From contig JAITPS010000200.1 of NCBI GenBank assembly GCA_031289325.1, positions 1 through 9,129 on the forward strand: 9,129 bases of DNA, given 5' to 3'. The stretch comes from Candidatus Methanovirga meridionalis (GTDB taxonomy: Archaea; Methanobacteriota; Methanobacteria; Methanobacteriales; Methanobacteriaceae). Position 1 is the first letter of the stretch. Each line of letters starts with the position of its first letter. Under the pieces are notes generated by a model, which had not been told where the DNA came from, did not search any database, and was given only the letters and a program-made list of their open reading frames with translations. A program made the translations under genes and the position numbers. Shown in pieces: positions 1 to 6,224 of this stretch.

Positions 1-189
1 AGAAAAAATCATTATGATATCATAGTAGGTTAAAACTTTACACTCTCCTTTTTTTTGGTTTGTATAAGTACCATTACCCAATACATTATCATTTCCAATT
101 TTACCATAATCTTTACAATTCTTATTTGGACAAGGAACATTCACAAAACTTGGTTTAGGGCCACGTTTACCCCTAAATAAACACCTCAA
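1..189 (-). pseudogene. N-terminal remnant of a zinc-ribbon transposase-like protein, cut by window edge
   Basis: Reading leftward from 189, one frame is open to base 1 (63 codons), directly preceded by an in-frame TAA at 190-192. It gives RGKRGPKPSFVNVPCPNKNC followed by KDYGKIGNDNVLGNGTY. The basic start, the CPNxxC pair and the GxGNxxGNGTY stretch resemble the N-terminal zinc ribbon of transposase-like proteins I know from methanogens. The second cysteine pair (normally a CxxCGK motif soon after NGTY) is missing: after residue ~45 the reading goes to unrelated CKVLTYYDIIMIFS, so a frameshift, deletion or secondary join is likely. No ATG begins the frame; only a TTG at 187-189 is available, with a GAGGTG-like element overlapping it. 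Family assignment is from memory of motif pattern and is moderate; that it is broken is an inference, since the rest lies outside the window. Confidence 0.5.
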
Positions 190-454
190 TTATTTATGTA
201 TATATTTATGAGCACGACTACCATATAAAATTTAAGTAAATTAAAGGGTCAGCACCGAAAATTAAAAGAAAAAGAAATTAAAGCTATATCATGATGATAT
301 TATTAGAGTCGATTAATATTTTCAACATAAACACCACATAAAAAATAAAACAAAACTAATGAATTAACATTTTAATTTCCAAATATCATTTCACGAAAAT
401 TTTATAAAATAGAAAAAAGTAATACTAAAAACAGGTTTTTGGAAATCATCATTT
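190..454. other. Intergenic stretch without recognisable gene
   Basis: AT-rich DNA with stops in all frames that I followed. A short plus-strand run around 255-293 could encode RKLKEKEIKAIS before two TGA codons, but it has no start or ribosome-binding site and may be debris from the neighbouring transposase-like remnant. No tRNA, terminator hairpin or long repeat was seen here. Confidence 0.4.
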
Positions 455-533
455 ATTTGAAATTAAATAATTTAGTAAATTAAATAATTTATTAAGAAAA
501 TTTATCGTTCAAAATTTAAGAACCATTCCATAA
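455..533 (-). repeat. Island head block (copy 1 of 4), truncated
   Basis: On the minus strand this reads TTATGGAATGGTTCTTAAATTTTGAACG, then a T-rich stretch, then AAATTATTTAATTT twice in variant form, ending in ATTTCAAAT. It matches the blocks near 4108, 7553 and 8933; GTTCTTAAATTTT is identical in all four. Unlike the others it is not followed by a 20- or 30-bp array, so it looks like a solo or truncated head. It lies just 3' of the cfbB/cbiA gene. Confidence 0.7.
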
Positions 534-554
534 CGACCATATATACAATAGCTA

Positions 555-1904
555 TTATTTATGCAACTTAATATTCTTTATTAAACTTTTTAAAAACTCC
601 ATATTGCCAAAAAAATGAATATGGGGATAAGCAGCTAAAGTATTGTTCTTTATATATCCACACTTCCATTTTTTAACCTTATCATCATACATTATTTTTT
701 CAACATCAAAGATACATACTTCATTTATTTTGACTTTTGATTTATGAAACTCATGACAATTAATAGAAAGATTATCCAATAAGTTATTCTTTTTATTAAT
801 TTCTATTCTTGCATATCCAAAATTTTGTAGTGATTTAGTCATTAAACTTTTTCCATTTAAAAAACCAACTGTATGGAATGTATTATCATCTAAATCTGTT
901 ATAGATTTTGATAAATACATTAAAGCACCACATTCACCATAACAATGTAATCCATTATCTAAAGCTTCCTTTATAGATTTAAGCATTGAAGTATTTTTAC
1001 TTAACTTTTCAATGAAGACCTCTGGATAACCACCACCCATATATAAAAAATCAATATTTTCTGGTAGTCTCTCATCGTATAATGGGCTGAAATAGGTCAC
1101 CTCACCTAATTCTTCTAAAAGCTCTATATTTTCTTTATAATAAAAACTAAATCCAAAATCCAATGCTATTGCAATTTTCAAGTTTTTATTTTCTATATGG
1201 AAATTATCCTCATAGTCTTCACTCTCTTTAAAATCAGCTATTAAATTATCCATATCAATATTTGAGAGAATATAATCACTACATTTATTAATCTTATATT
1301 CAATATCTTCAATTTCCATGCATTGTATAAGACCCAAATGTCTGGATTTTAATGAAAGTTCGGGGTCTTTAGGTATGTGTCCATAAACTTTAACCCTAAA
1401 ATTTTTCTCTATTATAATTTTCATGAGATTATAATAGCTATTTGAGATATTGTTTAAGATAATTCCTTTTATGTTTGGTTTTTTAATGTATTCATCAGAA
1501 TAATTAAGTATTCCTTGAATTTCAGCACCAAAAGTTAAACTTGATGATTTAGGAGACAATACTAAAATTATAGGCAAATTTAATGTTTCAGCTAAATGAG
1601 CCGTTGAAAACTCACTATGAATACTTTTACCGTCGAATAATCCCATTACTCCCTCTATTACCGCAATATCTCCTGTTCCTCTTGAATAACTTGCTTTTAC
1701 ACCATCTTCACCCATCAAAAATAAGTCTAAATTTCTTGAGTCTTTATTGGTTATAGCTGTATGAAATGCAGGGTCGATATAATCAGGACCAACCTTATAT
1801 CCTTGAACATCATACCCTAATTTCATAAGTGCTTTCATAAGCCCAAGAGTAATCGTAGTTTTTCCACTGCCACTGCAATTAGAGGATACAATAATTCCTT
1901 TCAT
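555..1904 (-). CDS. cfbB: Cobyrinate / Ni-sirohydrochlorin a,c-diamide synthase family
   Basis: This 449-residue protein has the full length and two-domain plan of the CbiA/CfbB family, which uses ATP and glutamine to amidate the a and c acetate side chains of a tetrapyrrole. The N-terminal dethiobiotin-synthetase-like domain has the P-loop SNCSGSGKTT (8-17), GPDYIDP (39-45) and EGVMGLFDG (84-92). The C-terminal glutamine amidotransferase domain has GGGYPE (290-295), the nucleophile Cys325 in GECGAL, HEFH (384-387) and the likely catalytic His428 in YPHIH. In methanogens CfbB acts on Ni-sirohydrochlorin on the way to coenzyme F430, while CbiA acts on cobyrinate; sequence inspection cannot separate these, and the symbol is chosen because mmp7 is in the same operon. 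It is the third gene after mmp7 and the phosphoesterase, 77 nt behind the latter, with only a weak AGGGA-type ribosome site. The start ATG is fixed by the P-loop position. Confidence 0.87.
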   Translation of the reverse strand: MKGIIVSSNCSGSGKTTITLGLMKALMKLGYDVQGYKVGPDYIDPAFHTAITNKDSRNLDLFLMGEDGVKASYSRGTGDIAVIEGVMGLFDGKSIHSEFSTAHLAETLNLPIILVLSPKSSSLTFGAEIQGILNYSDEYIKKPNIKGIILNNISNSYYNLMKIIIEKNFRVKVYGHIPKDPELSLKSRHLGLIQCMEIEDIEYKINKCSDYILSNIDMDNLIADFKESEDYEDNFHIENKNLKIAIALDFGFSFYYKENIELLEELGEVTYFSPLYDERLPENIDFLYMGGGYPEVFIEKLSKNTSMLKSIKEALDNGLHCYGECGALMYLSKSITDLDDNTFHTVGFLNGKSLMTKSLQNFGYARIEINKKNNLLDNLSINCHEFHKSKVKINEVCIFDVEKIMYDDKVKKWKCGYIKNNTLAAYPHIHFFGNMEFLKSLIKNIKLHK

Positions 1905-1981
1905 GGTTATTCCCTATAATTTGTTTAATTGGTATAACCCCATCCTAAAGAGGACAGGTATTATTTATTGGATGAAAATAT

Positions 1982-3064
1982 TTACTCAATATTCTTTTTT
2001 AAATGTAGTAAAACAATTTCACTATGTGTTCCTAATCTTAATGGAGGACTTCCTGTTCCAATACCATCGGTTACAGATAAATAGCTATTGTCATGTTTAA
2101 AAAGACCTCTTAGATATGGAAACATCATTTTAAAAATTAAATTCATAGGATAAAATTGTCCACCATGCGTATGACCAGAAAGCTGAATATCAAAGCCTAT
2201 TGACCTAAATAATTCCCAATTAAGAGGAACATGATATACTAAAATATTTACTTGATTTAGATCAATTACTTCTTCTATTTTTTTAATTGTTTCTATTTGT
2301 TCATCTTGATTTCCAAATGAATAAGATAATCCAAATATATTCAATCCTTTAAATTCAATTTTTTCATTTATAATATTTACAATATTTGCATTTTTTGTTG
2401 CTTTTAATAGCTGATCAATTCCCATATAGTAATCATGATTTCCAAAAACAAAAAATATAGGTATTTTAGATTTTTTTAAAGGAAGGAATATATCTTCTTT
2501 AATAGGTGAGTATCCATCAGCTAAATCTCCTGAAATTATAACTATATCAGCAGATATTGAGTTAATTTTATTGATTAAATTCTTTAACATTTTCTTATTT
2601 CTTATTGAACCTACATGTAAATCTGAAATATGGATAATTGTAAGTTCTTCATTTAAATTATTAATTTTAAGGTTATGTTCAGTTATTATAATTCTATGAG
2701 CATTTATATAGGCATAAATTCCTACCATAACAACAATGAAAAGTGTAAGTAATATAATATCTTTTGGAATAGGAATAGCTATTTGAATAATATAAATTCC
2801 AAATGTTATTATTCCATAAATCAATGCAAACCATTTCATTATTTCAGATAATGTTATTGAAAATCTTGTAATTGGATTTGAATAAAAGTATTCTATTGTA
2901 AATGATAATAAATCAACACTCACAATAGCTATTGTAAGATAAATAACATTATAGTTATCTATAAAAAGAAGAATAATAAAATGCAGAAGAAAATATATAT
3001 AAGTTCCATAAAGGATAGATTTTACAGGACCCATCATTAAAAATCTCATATTTAATAACTTCAT
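1982..3064 (-). CDS. Membrane-anchored calcineurin-like metallophosphoesterase
   Basis: 360 residues. Hydrophobic segments at about 17-36, 40-58, 77-97 and 102-121 predict a four-helix membrane domain. It is followed by a complete two-metal phosphoesterase domain facing, by inference, the cytoplasm. Metal-binding motifs are SDLH (D148, H150), GDLAD (D180), GNHD (N209, H210), H278 in VYHVP and GHTHGGQ (H298, H300). This arrangement is that of YkuE-like membrane phosphoesterases, whose bacterial relatives include lipid-pyrophosphate and UDP-diacylglucosamine hydrolases. The substrate here is unknown, and a lipid or cell-envelope phosphate is only a guess from the membrane anchor. AGTGATC (minus strand, 3070-3076) lies 5 nt before the ATG and pairs with the archaeal anti-Shine-Dalgarno, supporting this start. 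The gene begins 42 nt after mmp7 and ends 77 nt before cfbB/cbiA, so co-transcription is likely. Confidence 0.85.
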   Translation of the reverse strand: MKLLNMRFLMMGPVKSILYGTYIYFLLHFIILLFIDNYNVIYLTIAIVSVDLLSFTIEYFYSNPITRFSITLSEIMKWFALIYGIITFGIYIIQIAIPIPKDIILLTLFIVVMVGIYAYINAHRIIITEHNLKINNLNEELTIIHISDLHVGSIRNKKMLKNLINKINSISADIVIISGDLADGYSPIKEDIFLPLKKSKIPIFFVFGNHDYYMGIDQLLKATKNANIVNIINEKIEFKGLNIFGLSYSFGNQDEQIETIKKIEEVIDLNQVNILVYHVPLNWELFRSIGFDIQLSGHTHGGQFYPMNLIFKMMFPYLRGLFKHDNSYLSVTDGIGTGSPPLRLGTHSEIVLLHLKKNIE

Positions 3065-3106
3065 TGTTTGATCACTGATTATCTTTTTACTTTTGTTAAT
3101 ATTTGA

Positions 3107-4036
3107 TTAAGAATGTTGGATTATTGAACTCTCACTTAATAAACTAACCCATATATAATCGTACATATTAGATCTTTTAATATCAGCTATATCTTTAAGT
3201 AATTTATCTTCAATTAAAACATTTTCAATTTCTTCATGATACTTATCATAGTTAAGTTTTACTCTAACACCACTTAATTGGCTTGTTACTGGTGTTGGAG
3301 AACTAACTTCTTGAATAGCTTGAATTTGATTTTCAATTGCATTTTTAACAAAAATAGATGGGACTATTGGAGGATCAGAAGTCATTTCCTTTCGTTTATC
3401 ATCTAAAACTTCTTCAACTGTTTTAACTAATTTTCTTAATGCTCGGATATTTTCTCCTCTTTTTAATCTCCGTGGAATTCGCCCTAAACCAGAAACATAT
3501 TTATCAGCACCATTTAAATCATTTACATCAATGTCAGGAGCACCAGTGACTATAACAGGAACATCAATGTTGTTATATAAGAAAAATTTATCCACAATAC
3601 ATACTTTAAAACTACCTAAAGCAAAAATAGCTATATCATGCTCTTCAATTAAATCTATTTCACTGCGAGTTATTCCAGCTATTCCTTTTCCAGCCCCTCT
3701 TGCTAAACCAATCATATTATCCTTAGCACCAAAACGACGAAGATACTCTGAAATATCACATGCTGCATGAGGAAGATGATGTCTTGCAAGTGTTGGTGAG
3801 ACAATAGCTATTTCAGTCCCAGCCATTGGAGCAACAGAAATCTCTCCTAAAAGTTCCTTAGCTTTTTCTTTTATTTTATCAACATCATCAATAGGAATAG
3901 CCATGTTTAAAACTAAATCCATCTGTATAATGTTTTCTTGAAGAATAAACCCTCCTAAATCATCAATAAGCTCCTTAATCTCTTCACTTTTATAAATTCC
4001 TCCAGAATATGTTAAAGTTTCATACATTAATTTCAT
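3107..4036 (-). CDS. mmp7: Methanogenesis marker protein 7
   Basis: The 309-residue product matches my recollection of the methanogenesis marker 7 family in length and in landmark stretches: MYETLTYSGGIYKSEE at the start, PTLARHHLPHAACDISEYLRR (about 81-101), NMIGLARGAGKG (107-118), and GLGRIPRRLKRGENIRAL (184-201). Family members are confined to methanogens and related methane-cycling archaea, and Mmp7 has been reported with McrC and other marker proteins in the complex that reductively activates methyl-coenzyme M reductase. No membrane segment or signal peptide is visible, so it should be cytoplasmic. Start choice is open: AAGGAGAT sits 0-2 nt before the first ATG (4034-4036), unusually close, but 9-11 nt before a second in-frame ATG (4025-4027), which would give the family-like MYETL start. 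First gene of the probable mmp7-phosphoesterase-cfbB operon; its promoter must lie at the edge of the adjoining repeat island. Confidence 0.85.
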   Translation of the reverse strand: MKLMYETLTYSGGIYKSEEIKELIDDLGGFILQENIIQMDLVLNMAIPIDDVDKIKEKAKELLGEISVAPMAGTEIAIVSPTLARHHLPHAACDISEYLRRFGAKDNMIGLARGAGKGIAGITRSEIDLIEEHDIAIFALGSFKVCIVDKFFLYNNIDVPVIVTGAPDIDVNDLNGADKYVSGLGRIPRRLKRGENIRALRKLVKTVEEVLDDKRKEMTSDPPIVPSIFVKNAIENQIQAIQEVSSPTPVTSQLSGVRVKLNYDKYHEEIENVLIEDKLLKDIADIKRSNMYDYIWVSLLSESSIIQHS

Positions 4037-4043
4037 ATCTCCT
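4037..4043 (-). promoter_or_regulatory. Ribosome-binding site that leaves the mmp7 start ambiguous
   Basis: The minus strand reads AAAGGAGAT directly before the ATG at 4034-4036. The GGAG core is only 2 nt from that codon and 11 nt from the second in-frame ATG at 4025-4027. Neither spacing is ideal, and both starts are plausible. Confidence 0.55.
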
Positions 4044-4107
4044 TTAAATCTCTTTTTACAAAGTTACATAAAAAAAAATTAATTCTTGAAAATTTTGATT
4101 GTTACAA

Positions 4108-4200
4108 CCATTATGCAAAAGTTCTTAAATTTTGAATGGTAATTTTTTTATTAAATTATTTAATTTCAAATATTAATTTATAAAAATATATAATTTTAAA
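4108..4200 (+). repeat. Island head block (copy 2 of 4)
   Basis: Starts CCATTATGCAAAAGTTCTTA, continues through AATTTTGAATGG, a T-rich stretch, AAATTATTTAATTTCAAATA and TTAATTTATAAAAAT. It aligns over about 90 bp with the block at 8933-9027. It sits at the mmp7 end of the island between the divergent genes mmp7 and nob1, with the internal array on its right. Confidence 0.8.
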
Positions 4201-4854
4201 TTTTAATTAATATAAACTTAATTTAATTAATATAAATAAATTTTAATTAACATTTTTTAATAGCATTTATTTTTAAAAAAGTTATTTATTAAGAATTTTA
4301 TCAAAATCACTATATCTAATTTTAAATATTAATTTATAAAAATCTATAATTTTAAATATTAATCAATATAAATAAATTTTAAATAATATAAATAATTTTA
4401 AATTAATATAAATAAATTTCAAATAATATAAAAAAATTTTAAATTAATAACTTTTAATAATATTTATTTTTAAAAAAATTATTTATTAAGAATTTTATCA
4501 AAACCATTATATCTAATTTTAAATATTAATTTATAAAAATCTATAATTTTAAATATTAAATAATATAAATAAATTTTAAATTAATATAAATAATTTTTAA
4601 TTAATATAAATAAATTTTAAATAATATAAACTTAACTTAATTAATATAAATAATTTTTAAATAATATAAACTTAATTTAAATAATATAAATAAATTTTAA
4701 ATAATATAAATGAATTTTAATTAATAACTTTTAATAATATTTATTTTTAAAAAAATTATTTATTAAGAATTTTATCAATGATACTATAATATCTTTTAAT
4801 AATATTTATTTTTAAGTTATTTATTTTTAAGTTATTTATTAAGAATTTTATCAA
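4162..4854 (+). repeat. Higher-order AT repeat island between mmp7 and nob1
   Basis: Three consecutive units can be recognised, about 4162-4317 (156 bp), 4318-4514 (197 bp) and 4515-4788 (about 274 bp), plus a partial fourth to 4854. Each begins AATTTTAAATATTAATTTAT (AATTTC in the first), contains a varying number of roughly 20-bp subunits such as AATATAAATAAATTTTAAAT, and ends with a tail block containing TTATTTATTAAGAATTTTAT. Perfect tail cores are at 4282, 4479, 4756 and 4832. Unit length seems to differ by steps of about 20 bp, as expected from gain or loss of subunits. Stops occur in all frames followed, so there is no coding potential. No spacers of unique sequence separate the units, so this is not a CRISPR array. 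Confidence 0.8.
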
Positions 4855-4900
4855 AACTAATATATTAAATATAAATAAATAGTCAAGAGAAAATAATAAT

Positions 4901-5410
4901 ATGAAAGAAAACAGTGAAGTTTATTATATTTTAGATGCTTCTGGATTGATTAATGGATTTATACCTTTTACTAAATTAAATTTTACAGTGCCTGAAATTT
5001 CTTATGAAATAAAAGATTTAAAGTCTAAATTAGCTATGAATGAAGCTATGAATAGCTATTATTTAACTATTGTTGAACCGAGAGAGAAATGTTTAAATAA
5101 GATGAAACATATAATTTCAAAATCTGGTGATGAATTAAGATTATCAATAGCTGATATTAAATTATTATCCTTAGCTTTGGATTTTCATAGTTCTGGTAAA
5201 AATGTTGTTGTGATAACAGATGATTATACCATACAAAACACTTTAAAAATATTAAACATCACATTTAAATCTATTTTAACTGACGGAATTGTTAATATTT
5301 ACAATTGGAGAAAATTTTGCAGGGGATGTATGAAAGAATATCCTAATGATTATTCTTTTGATGAATGTGAAATTTGTGGAACTAAAATTACTAAAAAAAG
5401 AATTAAATGA
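4901..5410 (+). CDS. nob1: Archaeal Nob1-type endoribonuclease (PIN domain plus zinc ribbon)
   Basis: 169 residues, close to the usual length of archaeal Nob1, which cleaves the 3' end of the small-subunit rRNA precursor during ribosome assembly. The PIN nuclease domain has acidic residues in the expected places: D12 in YILDASGLI, E36 in SYEIKDL, D85 in LSIADIKLL and D107/D108 in VITDD. The C-terminal zinc ribbon has C140, C143, C156 and C159 (FCRGC and CEICG), and a basic tail KKRIK ends the protein. The zinc ribbon separates it from toxin-type PIN (VapC) proteins. The ATG is required to keep the first PIN strand, but no good Shine-Dalgarno precedes it, so initiation may be leaderless or weak. 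It abuts the repeat island; TATA-like AT runs at 4861-4880 may hold the promoter. The following Cas4-like gene is on the same strand. Confidence 0.9.
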   Translation: MKENSEVYYILDASGLINGFIPFTKLNFTVPEISYEIKDLKSKLAMNEAMNSYYLTIVEPREKCLNKMKHIISKSGDELRLSIADIKLLSLALDFHSSGKNVVVITDDYTIQNTLKILNITFKSILTDGIVNIYNWRKFCRGCMKEYPNDYSFDECEICGTKITKKRIK

Positions 5411-5475
5411 AAATAATTTTAGGTGTAGTTTTATCTAAAAGCTATTTAAATGTTATTAATTTAATAAACTGTTAA
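5407..5475 (+). CDS. Possible 22-codon ORF overlapping the nob1 stop
   Basis: An ATG at 5407-5409 overlaps the nob1 TGA (ATGA), the layout typical of translational coupling. It opens a frame encoding MKIILGVVLSKSYLNVINLI plus two residues, ending TAA at 5473-5475, just before the ribosome site of the next gene. The peptide is mostly hydrophobic and I do not recognise it. In DNA this AT-rich a 22-codon frame can arise by chance. Confidence 0.2.
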   Translation: MKIILGVVLSKSYLNVINLINC

Positions 5476-5477
5476 TT

Positions 5478-5481
5478 GGTG
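5478..5481 (+). promoter_or_regulatory. GGTG ribosome-binding site fixing the Cas4-like start
   Basis: GGTG, part of the archaeal GGAGGTGATC Shine-Dalgarno, lies 5 nt before the ATG at 5487-5489. This favours that ATG over the in-frame TTG one codon upstream at 5484-5486. Confidence 0.6.
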
Positions 5482-5486
5482 TTTTG

Positions 5487-6182
5487 ATGGAAAGATTAAT
5501 TAAATTTAAAAATAATTATAAACTTAAAAATCATTCTAAAATTAAGGGATTGAAAATTCTTCAAGGGAAAAACAATTTTCCGATCAGTTGGTTAAAAACA
5601 CAAGGATACTGTGAATATAGTTTATATTTAGAATACTGTAAAGGCATTAGTACTAAACCAACACAATCAATGATTATAGGAATAAAAGAGCATGAAAGCT
5701 TAGAAACAAATTTTAAAAAAGAAACTGAAAAAAAGAAAGTTAAAGTTGTTACTTTTGAAGAAGTTTTAGAGGATTCAAAAAAAGAAAAAGCTATTTCAAG
5801 AGAGGTAAATGTAATATCTCCTGAATTTGGAATAAGAGGGTTTATTGATGAAATTCAAATGACACCAGATGAATTTATAATAATTGATGATAAACAAGGG
5901 AAAATAGCATATAATTCTTCAATTAATCAAGTTTTAGCTCATGCTTTAGCTTTTAAATCCCTGATTAATGATAATAGAAAAATATTAATCTCAATTCGAG
6001 AAAGAGGAACAGACAATCTTATTTTTTCAGATGATTTTGATGAAAACAATGAAAAAAAGATTAAATTTTTAATAAATCGTGTGCATGGATTATTTAATGG
6101 TATTAAACCATTCATTCCAACTAAAAATAAAAATAAATGTAATAAATGTAGATTTCAAAGCTATTGTAAACATTTTGATTAA
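5487..6182 (+). CDS. Stand-alone Cas4-like Fe-S nuclease (PD-(D/E)XK, RecB type)
   Basis: 231 residues from the ATG, typical of Cas4. It has the full Cas4 signature: Cys42 (YCEYSLYLEY), His69 (GIKEHE), Asp121 in a GFID motif, the catalytic DDK at 134-136 (IIIDDKQGK), Gln148 in the QxxxH position where QxxxY is usual, and the C-terminal cysteines C218, C221 and C227 (KCNKCRFQSYC). The four cysteines would hold a 4Fe-4S cluster. Cas4 enzymes cleave single-stranded DNA ends and, beside Cas1/Cas2, trim prespacers. No cas gene or CRISPR array is present in this window, so this is a solo Cas4 candidate with a possible repair or element-derived role. It follows nob1 by 76 nt on the same strand and meets the thiolase gene tail to tail. 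An unusually basic N-terminus (about 30 residues) precedes the nuclease fold. Family call firm, role unknown. Confidence 0.82.
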   Translation: MERLIKFKNNYKLKNHSKIKGLKILQGKNNFPISWLKTQGYCEYSLYLEYCKGISTKPTQSMIIGIKEHESLETNFKKETEKKKVKVVTFEEVLEDSKKEKAISREVNVISPEFGIRGFIDEIQMTPDEFIIIDDKQGKIAYNSSINQVLAHALAFKSLINDNRKILISIRERGTDNLIFSDDFDENNEKKIKFLINRVHGLFNGIKPFIPTKNKNKCNKCRFQSYCKHFD

Positions 6183-6207
6183 AATACTATTTAAATAAAA
6201 TGATATT

Positions 6208-6223
6208 CATGAAACCTCCATGA
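6208..6223. terminator. Weak inverted repeat in the convergent gap
   Basis: TCATG (6208-6212) and CATGA (6219-6223) could form a 5-bp stem between the tails of the Cas4-like and thiolase genes. It has no long T-run on either side, so a terminator role is doubtful. Confidence 0.2.
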
Positions 6224-6224
6224 T

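Noticed and set aside
1930..1960. Hairpin TCCT-AAAG-AGGA between the phosphoesterase and cfbB
   Set aside because: A 4-bp stem with no T-run is too weak to call a terminator or regulatory element.
1903..2100. Plus-strand 65-residue frame
   Set aside because: It lies opposite the end of the phosphoesterase and its intergenic gap, has no ribosome site and no family resemblance.
3531..3770. Plus-strand 79-residue frame
   Set aside because: Fully antisense within mmp7, whose family match is clear; a shadow frame.
4861..4885. TATA box of nob1
   Set aside because: Many TATA-like strings exist in this AT-rich DNA; no BRE or start-site evidence singles one out.
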